A DNA stretch of 37,411 nucleotides from an uncultured Saprospiraceae bacterium (GCA_937959275.1 CALGLU010000133.1:1-37411), one strand, 5' to 3'. Positions 20,983 through 29,084 are shown, counted from the first letter of the stretch. Notes: generated by a model from the letters alone, not told the origin. Numbers and translations are program-made.

Positions 20983-21453
20983 ATGAAATCACTGGCCAAG
21001 TTTTTCGCCAGTGGCTTCGGGTCGGGGTATGCACCAGTCGCTCCGGGTACTGCTGGTAGTATAGTTGCAAGTCTTGCGATATATCTAATATATACTCAAT
21101 TTAGTATCAGCGAACAGACTCTGCTAATCGGACTGATCACGGCAAGTATCGTGGCTACAATCATCGGTGTGATCAGTTGTAATATTTTAGAATCTGAATG
21201 GGGCAAAGATCCATCAAAAGTGGTTCTTGATGAGATGGTTGGTATCTTCATATCCTTGCTGTTTGTCCCTATTTCAATTTCGACTATCCTACTATCCCTT
21301 GTATTGTTTCGTGTATTTGACATTTGGAAGCCTTTAGGAATTCGACAATTAGAGTCTATAGACGGTGGCGTGGGTGTGATGGCGGATGATATCTTAGCAG
21401 GAGTGTATGCCAATATCGTCTTGCAGATCATTCTGTATTTAAATATCTTATAG
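20983..21453 (+). CDS. pgpA: PgpA-family phosphatase, probable phosphatidylinositol-phosphate phosphatase
   Basis: This 156-residue membrane phosphatase has all PgpA hallmarks: GYAPVAPGTAGS (15-26), DPSKVVLDEMVG (66-77) and FRVFDIWKPLGIRQLE, followed by GGVGVMADDILAGVYAN. The acidic residues of these motifs are the metal and catalytic sites. Classical PgpA removes phosphate from phosphatidylglycerophosphate. Because the gene abuts ino1 and shares an operon with a CDP-alcohol transferase, the likely substrate here is phosphatidylinositol phosphate, giving PI; the same reassignment has been reported for a Bacteroides homologue (recalled, not checked). A housekeeping PgpA role cannot be ruled out without knowing whether a second copy exists. 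Confidence 0.88.
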   Translation: MKSLAKFFASGFGSGYAPVAPGTAGSIVASLAIYLIYTQFSISEQTLLIGLITASIVATIIGVISCNILESEWGKDPSKVVLDEMVGIFISLLFVPISISTILLSLVLFRVFDIWKPLGIRQLESIDGGVGVMADDILAGVYANIVLQIILYLNIL

Positions 21454-21455
21454 AT

Positions 21456-21875
21456 ATGGATGACCAGTTACCAAATCAGTCAGGTGTACAGGTTCCGCTG
21501 GTCAATTCCTTTTTTAGGTGGAATCTAAGTGCGCTTACTGCGACATTCGTAGATAAGTCATTAGAAATGGCTCTCCATTATGGACTTGGCGTTGACGAAT
21601 TAGTTGCTACACCAATCGGGATGACAGTTGGTTCTATCATTGCCTTTTTTTTAGGAAGGAATTGGACTTTCATGAGTAAGGACAACAAAATATCAAACCA
21701 AGGATTTAAATTTTTAATTATAGCCATAGGGAATCTTACACTCAATTGGCTATTAATTTGGTTTCTAAGGGATTATATTGGCATGGAAGATTATTATCTT
21801 ATGAGCCCAATAGCAGGCGTTGTGGTTGGCTTACTTTATAGTTTTCCAATGCAGCGTTATTTTGTGTACAAATAA
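21456..21875 (+). CDS. GtrA-like four-helix membrane protein
   Basis: The protein has 139 residues and four hydrophobic segments; the pattern FFLGRNWTFMSK (65-76) and the C-terminal QRYFVYK are typical of the GtrA family. GtrA proteins are thought to help move polyprenyl-linked sugars across the cytoplasmic membrane for later transfer. It sits two bases after pgpA and directly abuts the DAGK-type kinase gene, with a GT2 gene next. Together these suggest modification or flipping of a lipid head group, which is inference; the substrate is unknown. Confidence 0.8.
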   Translation: MDDQLPNQSGVQVPLVNSFFRWNLSALTATFVDKSLEMALHYGLGVDELVATPIGMTVGSIIAFFLGRNWTFMSKDNKISNQGFKFLIIAIGNLTLNWLLIWFLRDYIGMEDYYLMSPIAGVVVGLLYSFPMQRYFVYK

Positions 21876-22775
21876 ATGTCTTTGACAAAGCGAACCATAC
21901 GATTCATTGTAAATCCTTTTGCCGGTGTTAGTCAAAAAAATAATATCGAAGAAAAGATTAGGTCAAATTTAGATTTGTCACTATTTGACTATGAATGTTG
22001 TTTTACAGAAGCCCCTTTACACGCTAAAGAACTTTCAGAATCTGCAGTTCAGGCAGGATTGGATATGGTCGTCGCCATTGGTGGTGATGGGACTGTGAAT
22101 GAGGTAGCAGAGCCACTCCTTCACTCAAGCGTAGGACTTGGCATTGTGCCAGGAGGCTCTGGTAATGGCTTTGCGATGCATCTTGGGATTGGTCGGAATA
22201 TGGACAAGGCGCTTTCATTTTTGAACACTGCAAAAAAAATAACGATTGACACTTGCAAAGTGAATGACGAATTTTATCTCAACTTAGCTGGTGTGGGCTT
22301 TGATGCCTCAGTCGCTTACTTTACAAAGCAAAGTCCTGAGCGTGGCTTCAAGGCCTATTTTAACGGTGCCATGAAAGAAGCCTTGAGTTACAAAAACAAA
22401 GACTACCGTATCCGCTTTGATGATCAAATCATAGAAGACAAATTTTTGTCAGTCAATATAGCAAATGCCTCAATGTTTGGATATAATTTTAAAATCGCAC
22501 CGCTAGCAAACCTCCAAGATGGCGTACTTGATCTCGTGATGATTAAAGACGCTAGCAAGGTCAGATACATCGTTTCTGTATGGCGTTTTCTCACGAGCTC
22601 CTTGCACAAGAGTAATATTGTCGATGTCAAAAAGACAACCAAAGTCAGCATCGAATCAACGGAAGAGATGCACTATCATAGAGATGGAGAGGGCGGCTTG
22701 TATTCGGGTAAATTAGAGTTTAGTATTGTGCCACGATCATTACAGTTATGGGTACCTCAAGATTATCCGCAGTAG
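21876..22775 (+). CDS. DAGK_cat-family lipid kinase (YegS/sphingosine-kinase-like)
   Basis: This 299-residue soluble kinase phosphorylates lipids carrying a free hydroxyl, such as diacylglycerol, sphingoid bases or ceramide. The ATP-binding signature AIGGDGTVNE (67-76) and GIVPGGSGNGFA (89-100) are intact, and GVGFDASVAYF (about 137-147) is the usual middle motif. Only context hints at the substrate: diacylglycerol is released by the AUR1-like reaction, and sphingoid bases are made in the same operon. Start and stop abut the neighbouring genes with no gap. Diacylglycerol or a sphingoid base are both plausible. Confidence 0.88.
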   Translation: MSLTKRTIRFIVNPFAGVSQKNNIEEKIRSNLDLSLFDYECCFTEAPLHAKELSESAVQAGLDMVVAIGGDGTVNEVAEPLLHSSVGLGIVPGGSGNGFAMHLGIGRNMDKALSFLNTAKKITIDTCKVNDEFYLNLAGVGFDASVAYFTKQSPERGFKAYFNGAMKEALSYKNKDYRIRFDDQIIEDKFLSVNIANASMFGYNFKIAPLANLQDGVLDLVMIKDASKVRYIVSVWRFLTSSLHKSNIVDVKKTTKVSIESTEEMHYHRDGEGGLYSGKLEFSIVPRSLQLWVPQDYPQ

Positions 22776-23666
22776 ATGATCTCGGTCCTCATCCCGATAT
22801 ATAACCAAGATGTCAATGCACTCGTCTCAGCGTTGCATAGACAGCTGACACAAGCAAGCATCGATTTTGAAATCCTCTGTTTTGATGATGCCTCAGAGCC
22901 GCAATGGCAACTCAAGAATACATCGATCACTCATCTAGATCGGATCAGTTATAAAGAATTAACACAAAACTTAGGGCGATCAAGGATCAGAAATCGATTA
23001 ATCCAAGAAGCGGCTTACGAAACGCTGCTGTGCTTAGATAGTGATAGTAAAATAATTTCAGATTCATTCATTCAGACGTATCTAGATTCATTTGATACAG
23101 GGCAAGTCATTAATGGCGGACGATCCTATCCTACTCAACGGCCAGCCGGCGATGAACTGATGTTGCATTACATCTATGGCATCCAAAAAGAAACCAAAAC
23201 AGTAGCACAACGGAGTAATAAACCAGCACTCTATTTTCACACGAATAATTTTATCGTCAACAAAGAAGTAGCACAGGCTTATCCGTTTGTAGAACGTTTA
23301 TCCATGCATGGTTATGAAGATCTTGCATTCGCGACACGATTACAGCAAGATGGCATTGCTATTCATCATATTGACAATCCCGTTGAGCATGAAGATATTA
23401 TTCCTGCGAATGATTTCTTGATGAAAATGGAAGAATCGTCAAAGAGTCTAGCGGTACTCTATAAACGTAAGGAGATTATGCATACGCCGATGATCAAGGC
23501 CTATGAATTCTTGATAAAGACAAAGACGGTAAATGCGTTTATGAAGTTTTATGAGTTTAGACAAAAGTCAATTATTGCCAATCTGCATTCAAGACGTCCG
23601 AGCATGCGCAATTTAGATTTTTATAAATTGTATCATTTTTCTAAAGCCATTAAACAACCGGATTAA
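22776..23666 (+). CDS. Family 2 glycosyltransferase
   Basis: This is a 296-residue GT-A fold enzyme beginning MISVLIPIYNQD, with the nucleotide-sugar acidic pair D37D38 in CFDDAS and a DxD-like D88SD90 in CLDSDSK. MHGYEDLAFATRL (about 188-200) resembles the ExD-type catalytic-base region. There is no membrane span, so it would work at the inner face of the membrane. Located inside the lipid operon and immediately after the kinase gene, it may add a sugar to the inositol or other lipid head group. The sugar and the acceptor cannot be read from sequence. Confidence 0.85.
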   Translation: MISVLIPIYNQDVNALVSALHRQLTQASIDFEILCFDDASEPQWQLKNTSITHLDRISYKELTQNLGRSRIRNRLIQEAAYETLLCLDSDSKIISDSFIQTYLDSFDTGQVINGGRSYPTQRPAGDELMLHYIYGIQKETKTVAQRSNKPALYFHTNNFIVNKEVAQAYPFVERLSMHGYEDLAFATRLQQDGIAIHHIDNPVEHEDIIPANDFLMKMEESSKSLAVLYKRKEIMHTPMIKAYEFLIKTKTVNAFMKFYEFRQKSIIANLHSRRPSMRNLDFYKLYHFSKAIKQPD

Positions 23667-23675
23667 TTCAATGCT

Positions 23676-24275
23676 ATGAAAAGACGAACAGTTGGGCTTG
23701 TTGTTTCTGGTCTTGTATTTCTGGGATTGCTCTTGGATGCGATGTGGGCTTATCAATTGGCAGGTGTTGATGCAAGTGTTTTGGCAAGCTTTCAGGGTAT
23801 GTGGTCAGGTCCAATGAATTCTATTGTACTATGGATTACAGATTTGTCAGGTCATGTTGCTGTGCCAGTCTTTGGGTTTGGCTTATTAACTTATTTAGGC
23901 TTTAGGCGTGATTGGAATACTTTTGGGTTTGCTTTCTCATCATTGATAGGTAGTTTGTTTTTATTTTCATTTTTTAAGGCGTGGGTTGGCCGGGCGCGGC
24001 CGGAGTCGATGTTATATGATCCTGGTCTTAACTCCTTTCCGTCAGGGCACGCGGCGATGTCTACGATTATGGGTCTATTAGTTTATTTTATTTTTAAGTC
24101 TAGGGTGAGTGAGCAGCGCCGGACCTTATTTTTGGTTGCTTGTTTTATTTTTCCAGTACTGATTAGTTTTACCCGTATCTTTCTAAATGTACACTACCCT
24201 ACGGATGTGATTGCAGGGGTCGCCCTTTCGATGAGTTGGATTATTGTATTGTCATATATCTATCAACCACGATGA
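23676..24275 (+). CDS. PAP2-family membrane lipid phosphatase
   Basis: A 199-residue protein with about six membrane helices and the complete phosphatidic acid phosphatase type 2 signature: K101xxxxxxR108P109, PSGH (122-125), and R167 followed by H173 and D177 in NVHYPTD. The family dephosphorylates phosphatidic acid, undecaprenyl pyrophosphate or phosphatidylglycerophosphate. Unlike the AUR1-like gene in this operon it has the simple PSGH motif, so a phosphatase is expected and not a transferase. It shares an ATGA overlap with the DgkA-type kinase gene, a pairing that could cycle a lipid between phosphorylated and free forms. Confidence 0.88.
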   Translation: MKRRTVGLVVSGLVFLGLLLDAMWAYQLAGVDASVLASFQGMWSGPMNSIVLWITDLSGHVAVPVFGFGLLTYLGFRRDWNTFGFAFSSLIGSLFLFSFFKAWVGRARPESMLYDPGLNSFPSGHAAMSTIMGLLVYFIFKSRVSEQRRTLFLVACFIFPVLISFTRIFLNVHYPTDVIAGVALSMSWIIVLSYIYQPR

Positions 24276-24649
24276 AGTATCAAAAACCAGAGAAGTATAA
24301 TTTTTTTCGGCACTTGGGCTATGCCTTGGCAGGCTTTAAGAACATGGTGAAGGAAGAGCGGGCGGCGCGGATTCATGTGGTGGCGTTTGTGGTGTTGTCG
24401 ATTGGGTTATTGTTTGTTCCATTTTCTGGGGTGACCAGATGGGTGATGTTTTGTTCGATGTTTTTGGTGTTGATTGGTGAGGCGGTGAATACAGCAGTGG
24501 AGCGGGTGGTAGATTTGTGTTCGCCGGAGTATGCGGAGTTGGCTGGGGAGGCTAAGGATGTGGCGGCGTTGGTGGTGTTGTTGTGTTTTGTGTTGACGGG
24601 GTTGATCTGGGTTGGGTGTATAGTTTGGGAGTTGGGGCTGCTGGGGTGA
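24272..24649 (+). CDS. dgkA: DgkA-type membrane kinase (diacylglycerol or undecaprenol kinase)
   Basis: A 125-residue integral membrane kinase with three hydrophobic helices. Family motifs are EERAARIH (28-35), IGEAVNTAVERVVD (68-81) and GEAKDVAA (92-99), with E70, N73 and E77 expected at the active site. The start is ATG 24272, overlapping the preceding stop as ATGA; an in-frame ATG at 24236 lies inside the PAP2 gene and is rejected. The gene is unusually rich in G and T on the coding strand (many GTG, TTG, GCG codons), unlike its neighbours. The substrate may be diacylglycerol or undecaprenol. This is the last gene of the operon. Confidence 0.88.
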   Translation: MKYQKPEKYNFFRHLGYALAGFKNMVKEERAARIHVVAFVVLSIGLLFVPFSGVTRWVMFCSMFLVLIGEAVNTAVERVVDLCSPEYAELAGEAKDVAALVVLLCFVLTGLIWVGCIVWELGLLG

Positions 24650-24710
24650 GTTTAATTTGGGATGGTTTTTACGAATTAGTAAATGAGATTTTAATGGCTG
24701 TTTTTAATAC

Positions 24711-24965
24711 AATCGTATGGCTCTGAAGCTGAAAGCTCCAGAGATCCAAATCTGTTAATAGCATTAAATTTCAAAACGGATCTGCGGGGTTTTCAACCTC
24801 GCAGCAATATGATTGGAATGAAAAAATAGCTCATTGCTACACTACATTCTGATATAACCTAATGTTTAAGAAAAATCGGTGCTATCAACAACTAGATCAG
24901 TGCGGCATTACGCCTAATTGTATGGCACTGACAGCTCCAGAGATCCAAGTCTCTTTATAGTACAA
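24711..24965 (+). repeat. Pair of imperfect direct repeats
   Basis: The sequence at 24711-24761 and that at 24916-24960 align over about 45 bases (shared pieces gtatggc, agctccagagatccaa and tatag) with a 7-base gap. In the first copy CTCTGAAGCT (24721-24730) and AGCTCCAGAG (24734-24743) form a 10-bp stem with one mismatch and a GAA loop; the second copy has lost part of the left arm. Function unknown; this could be a decayed interspersed repeat. Confidence 0.6.
24782..24804. repeat. GC-rich hairpin, CTGCGGGG / CCTCGCAG
   Basis: CTGCGGGG (24782-24789) and CCTCGCAG (24797-24804) pair in seven of eight positions around a 7-base loop. It is the most stable small hairpin after the lipid operon but is followed by CAATATG and not by T residues. 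It may be a copy of a short palindromic repeat scattered in the genome, or a weak terminator. Confidence 0.45.
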
Positions 24966-25115
24966 CGGTTATAAAAAACTTCAGAGATTTAATTTTACAG
25001 ATATCATCAAATGTTCCTTACAAATCTGTCCCAATTTATAATCCAGTACGTATTCTAGTCATTAGACATGGCATTCTTCCTATACTTCTTGCATATTGTG
25101 ATAAAAGTATTCAGA

Positions 25116-25526
25116 ATGAAAAAGTTAAGTATGTGCATCGTAATGGCTCTCTTGTTTATCAATCTCAGTGCTCAAACCGAGATAGAACTCATCACCGCGA
25201 CTTTGATGGATTACATCGACGGGACTGGTAATGGAGAACCAGATAGGCTCCGAAAAGCCTTCCACCCAGATTTCAACTTGTATACTGTGAATACACAGGA
25301 CAGCCTTGTCACCCGATCAGGAGAAAACTATATTGGTTTATTTAAGGAAGGTGAGAAATCCAGTCGAATCGGCGAGATCATTTCTATTGACTATGAACAT
25401 GATGCTGCTATTGCTAAGGCGGAAATTGTTATACCGAATCGGAAGACCTACGTTGATTATTTTCTGCTATTGAAATATGAAGGTTCGTGGAAGATTGTTC
25501 ATAAAAGTTATACCGCACGCGAATAG
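25116..25526 (+). CDS. Small secreted NTF2-like protein (putative lumazine-binding family)
   Basis: The protein has 136 residues when started at ATG 25116. Residues 1-20 are a clear signal peptide (MKKLSMCIVMALLFINLSAQ); starting at 25068 would bury it. The mature part has the cone-shaped NTF2/Lumazine_bd_2 pattern: an N-terminal helix (LMDYIDGTGNGEPDRLRKAF), HPDFNLYTVN, and C-terminal strands AIAKAEIV, DYFLLLKYEGSWKIVHKSY. Such domains are often small-ligand binders or isomerase-like; no activity can be assigned. It stands alone between repeat-containing noncoding stretches. A related domain forms the C-terminus of the M20 peptidase at 32095-33990. Confidence 0.8.
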   Translation: MKKLSMCIVMALLFINLSAQTEIELITATLMDYIDGTGNGEPDRLRKAFHPDFNLYTVNTQDSLVTRSGENYIGLFKEGEKSSRIGEIISIDYEHDAAIAKAEIVIPNRKTYVDYFLLLKYEGSWKIVHKSYTARE

Positions 25527-25976
25527 GACGAAACACATAAGTCAAATCATGGCTAGTGCTCTGTCAAGATATAACTGATGTAAATCTTACAACGTAGGAC
25601 ACATACAAAGATTTTCAAATCGTAAGCCACTTTTGAAGACCAATCGTGTCTTGCTATATCGTTCATATTTATTTTTATTCCACATCGTAATCGTTACCGA
25701 CAAAAAAACTAGATAAATTGACAGTTCTAAACCCTAGAATCCATGAAGTTTTAATCCCAAAGTGTATGTTTGCACTCATCCTAGTGCTCTGTCAAGGTTT
25801 TAATGACTAGTTGAGTTTGAGTGAAATTTGAATCTGATCGAGGCAAAAAACATAGGCATAGCCATAGCTATGGCGAGTATTTTTAACGAAGTTCAGGCTC
25901 AAATTTCGCCAAAGGCAGACGTCAATTTGATCTTGACAAAGCACTAGATTTATTCAATTAAATCAAACTATAACAA
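25527..25976. other. Noncoding region carrying a foldback element and a partial copy of its end
   Basis: No gene is supported here. The stretch contains a 167-bp foldback element (separate entry) and an extra copy of that element's left terminus at 25553-25569, in the same orientation. The AT-rich sequence between 25570 and 25780 shows nothing else I can identify. Confidence 0.6.
25781..25947. mobile_element. 167-bp foldback (MITE-like) element with terminal inverted repeats
   Basis: The left end CTAGTGCTCTGTCAAG (25781-25796) and right end CTTGACAAAGCACTAG (25932-25947) are inverted copies with one mismatch. The interior continues the symmetry: GAAATTTGA against TCAAATTTC, blocks of A against T, and a perfect 14-bp palindrome GCCATAGCTATGGC at the centre (25861-25874). 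The whole element can thus fold into one long imperfect hairpin. It encodes no protein. This is the form of a nonautonomous miniature element; no clear target-site duplication is visible. The solitary end at 25553-25569 suggests a second, decayed insertion nearby. Confidence 0.75.
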
Positions 25977-26636
25977 GTGATCGCAGCGTGCATTTTTGAT
26001 TTTGACGGTGTGGTAGTCGATACGGCTGATTATCATTATCTGTCGTGGAAGCGCTTAGCTGCTCAGCTCGGCTTTGAATTTACTGAGAAGCAAAATGAAG
26101 CTATGAAAGGCATTAGCCGCATGGACTCTTTAGATGTCGTCCTTGAGATAGGAGATATTAAGGTGTCGCATAAGGAAAAACTCAAAATGGCTCATGTCAA
26201 AAACGAATGGTATAAGGAGTATTTACAATCCGTCGATTCGAGTGTCATCTTACCTGGGGTTGTTAATTTTTTGGAAGAACTCACCGCAGAAGGAATCCCC
26301 TATGCTCTTGGATCAGCGAGTCGCAATGCCAAATTTGTCATGTCAAAAATTGGAATCGAATCCGGATTTGCAGCCGTATTTGATGGCAACGATACCGTCA
26401 AGAGTAAACCAGATCCTGAGGTCTTTTTAAAAGCAGCTGCTGCTCTGAATCAAGAACCAAAAGATGTTCTCGTGTTTGAGGATTCGTATAAGGGTATTGT
26501 AGCCGCAAAAGATGGTGGCTTTCTTGCCTGTGGGGTTGGTGAAAAAGATATACTACATAATGCAGATTTTACAATCCAAACATTTGAAAATTTTAATCTA
26601 AACGAATTAAGATTTATGCTTGCACAGGTTCAATAA
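25977..26636 (+). CDS. pgmB: Beta-phosphoglucomutase (HAD superfamily)
   Basis: It interconverts beta-glucose 1-phosphate and glucose 6-phosphate. The 219 residues contain the HAD motif FDFDGVVVDT with nucleophile D8 and acid/base D10, GSASRNAKF around 112-120 (motif II), K142PDP with the conserved lysine, and FEDSYKGIVAAKDGG (motif III acidic residues). Translation begins at GTG 25977: a stop codon lies two codons upstream, and the next ATG would delete the catalytic aspartates. It is two bases upstream of the GH65 phosphorylase, whose product, beta-glucose 1-phosphate, is this enzyme's substrate. That pairing makes the specific assignment secure within the HAD family. Confidence 0.92.
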   Translation: MIAACIFDFDGVVVDTADYHYLSWKRLAAQLGFEFTEKQNEAMKGISRMDSLDVVLEIGDIKVSHKEKLKMAHVKNEWYKEYLQSVDSSVILPGVVNFLEELTAEGIPYALGSASRNAKFVMSKIGIESGFAAVFDGNDTVKSKPDPEVFLKAAAALNQEPKDVLVFEDSYKGIVAAKDGGFLACGVGEKDILHNADFTIQTFENFNLNELRFMLAQVQ

Positions 26637-26638
26637 GT

Positions 26639-28939
26639 ATGAAGGATTACATTGTCAAACATCCCTGGAAAATCATTGAAGATCAATTCAGACCTGAATA
26701 CAATCAAATCACAGAGTCCTTGTGCAGCCTGGGAAATGGCATGATCGGCCAGCGAGGTAATTTTGAAGAATATTACAGCGGAGACAGCTTACAAGGAAAT
26801 TATATTGCTGGCATCTACTATCCCGACAAGACACGTGTTGGATGGTGGAAGAACGGCTACCCAGAGTATTTTGCTAAAGTGCTGAACAGTGCCAATTGGA
26901 TCGGACTTGATGTCTATTTCGGAGACATTCGCTTAGATTTAAACAAGGCTGAGATCAAGTCCTTTCACAGAGAGCTCGATATGCAATATGGTATGCTGAG
27001 TCGTCAGGTACATTTTGACTTAGATGGAATCGAGTGTATCTTAAAAACAGAGAGATTCTGTAGCTATGCAGATAAGGAAACGGGCTGGTCATACGCCAGT
27101 ATTTATTCAAAAAATTATACTGGTCCCATCACGATTCAGTCCTTTGTTGATTTTGACATTCGCAACCAAGACTCGAATTATGATGAAAACTTTTGGGATT
27201 CTCATTGTCAACACATCGATAAAGATTGGGGCCATGTCTTTTGTAAAACCAAAAAGACCGGATTCAAAGTTTGTGCTGGCTTTACATCTACACTGACCGT
27301 CGACGGTAAAAAGCGAAGGCCTAAACCAAAACAAGAAGAGCGCAAAGTCAGCCATCAGTATAAGGTGAATGTAAAGCCTGGGCAGCGTGTAGAGCTGCAT
27401 AAGTTGGCAGCTATTGTCAGTGATTTTCATCATCCTGATGTAAAACTAACTGATACATGCCGACAGATTTTAGACACGCATAATGCAAAGGGTTATGCCG
27501 TATCAAAAGCTAGGCATGTACAGACCTGGTTAGATAAATGGGACTTAAGTGATATTCGAATCGAAGGCGACATAGCCGCTCAGCAAGGCATTCGATTTAA
27601 TATCTTTCATTTAAATCAAACCTATACGGGAGACGATCATCGACTCAATATTGGCCCTAAAGGCTTTACAGGTGAAAAATATGGTGGGTCAACCTATTGG
27701 GATACCGAAGCCTATTGTCTACCCTTCTACCTCTTTACTGCACCGCAACATGTAGCACGTAACCTGCTTGTATATCGCTATAAGCATTTGCAAAAGGCGA
27801 TAGAGAATGCGACTAAGCTAGGATTTCATCAAGGGGCAGCCCTTTACCCAATGGTTACCATTAATGGTGAAGAATGCCACAATGAATGGGAGATTACATT
27901 TGAGGAAATCCATCGAAATGGAGCCATCTCTTATGCCATTTATGATTATATCACACACACTGATGATACGGCATACATGATTGAGCACGGATTAGAAGTA
28001 CTCATCGCTATTGCAAGGTTTTGGAGCCAACGAGTGAACTGGTCAGAAGCTAAAAATGAGTATGTCATACTCGGGGTAACTGGTCCAAATGAATATGAAA
28101 ACAACGTCAATAATAACTGGTATACCAACTATATAGCAAGATGGTGCTTGCAATATACCTTGGACAGTATCGAAGAACTACAGCAATCCGATAAGATAAG
28201 ACTACAAGATGTGCTGTCGAAGTTCCAATTTGATCAAGAAACGGAAATGACTCGATGGCGAGACATTATAGCCAATATGTATTATCCGTATCATGAGAAA
28301 AAGCAAATCTACCTCCAACAGGATGGATTTTTAGATAAGGAGATTATACCTGTCAGTGATTTAGAACAAGCAGATCAACCCTTAAATCAACATTGGTCAT
28401 GGGATCGAATCTTACGATCTTGCTATATCAAGCAAGCTGACACCTTACAAGGATTCTACTTTTTTGAAGATGATTTTTCACACGAAGAACTAAAGAGACA
28501 TTTTGATTTTTATGAACCGTTGACAGTTCATGAGTCATCATTGTCGCCCTGTGTGCACAGCATATTGGCGTGCAAACTTGGCTATCATGAGAAGGCATAT
28601 GAAATGTACCTACGCACCTCTCGCTTGGATCTAGATGATTATAATAACGATAGCGAAGATGGGCTGCATATCACAAGTATGGCCGGCACGTGGATGACGA
28701 TTACGAAAGGCTTTGCAGGTCTGCGTGTAAAGGACGGACGACTGGCCTTTAGTCCTGTTTGCCCAGAGCAATGGGAATCGATTGAGTTCAAGCTTTTATT
28801 TCGAAATCAAACGATCAATGTCAAGATTACGAAGTCGAACATAGAATTAGAAAACACTAGCCTTGAAGACATAGAGTGCTTTGTGCAAGCAGAGCGATGT
28901 AAGCTCAATCCAAGCCAAAAACTCGTCTTTCCACTGTAA
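26639..28939 (+). CDS. GH65 disaccharide phosphorylase, probably maltose phosphorylase
   Basis: It phosphorolyses an alpha-linked disaccharide to glucose and beta-glucose 1-phosphate. The 766 residues match the normal GH65 length, with an N-terminal beta-sandwich, a catalytic (alpha/alpha)6 barrel and a small C-terminal beta domain (from ~690). The catalytic region HNEWEITFEEIHRNGAI (414-430) holds the acid glutamate. KYGGSTYWDTEAYCLPF (347-363) and GVTGPNEYENNVNNNWYTN are further family motifs. The neighbours, beta-phosphoglucomutase and a GH13 enzyme, point to maltose; kojibiose, trehalose or nigerose phosphorylases share the family and cannot be excluded. There is no signal peptide, so it acts in the cytoplasm. 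Confidence 0.9.
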   Translation: MKDYIVKHPWKIIEDQFRPEYNQITESLCSLGNGMIGQRGNFEEYYSGDSLQGNYIAGIYYPDKTRVGWWKNGYPEYFAKVLNSANWIGLDVYFGDIRLDLNKAEIKSFHRELDMQYGMLSRQVHFDLDGIECILKTERFCSYADKETGWSYASIYSKNYTGPITIQSFVDFDIRNQDSNYDENFWDSHCQHIDKDWGHVFCKTKKTGFKVCAGFTSTLTVDGKKRRPKPKQEERKVSHQYKVNVKPGQRVELHKLAAIVSDFHHPDVKLTDTCRQILDTHNAKGYAVSKARHVQTWLDKWDLSDIRIEGDIAAQQGIRFNIFHLNQTYTGDDHRLNIGPKGFTGEKYGGSTYWDTEAYCLPFYLFTAPQHVARNLLVYRYKHLQKAIENATKLGFHQGAALYPMVTINGEECHNEWEITFEEIHRNGAISYAIYDYITHTDDTAYMIEHGLEVLIAIARFWSQRVNWSEAKNEYVILGVTGPNEYENNVNNNWYTNYIARWCLQYTLDSIEELQQSDKIRLQDVLSKFQFDQETEMTRWRDIIANMYYPYHEKKQIYLQQDGFLDKEIIPVSDLEQADQPLNQHWSWDRILRSCYIKQADTLQGFYFFEDDFSHEELKRHFDFYEPLTVHESSLSPCVHSILACKLGYHEKAYEMYLRTSRLDLDDYNNDSEDGLHITSMAGTWMTITKGFAGLRVKDGRLAFSPVCPEQWESIEFKLLFRNQTINVKITKSNIELENTSLEDIECFVQAERCKLNPSQKLVFPL

Positions 28940-29084
28940 ACACATAGATCTTTTTTTAATTGATTTGTTAATTATTAATACGAATTGAATTTTAACATAT
29001 ATATACTCACCGCAATATTAATTATATACTCATGCTTACCACTGCTAAGCTAATATTGCCTTTACATCATTAACATTTTCTCAC

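Larger units (their letters stand above)
24650..25115. other. Noncoding region with degenerate repeats after the lipid operon
   Basis: No convincing gene lies here. The region holds two imperfect copies of a ~45-50-bp sequence (separate entry) and a GC-rich hairpin at 24782-24804 (separate entry). No hairpin followed by a run of T, as in a classical terminator, was found after dgkA. Confidence 0.5.

Noticed and set aside
25068-25115. Longer N-terminus for the small NTF2-like protein
   Set aside because: It would place 16 hydrophobic residues before a complete, standard signal peptide starting at 25116.
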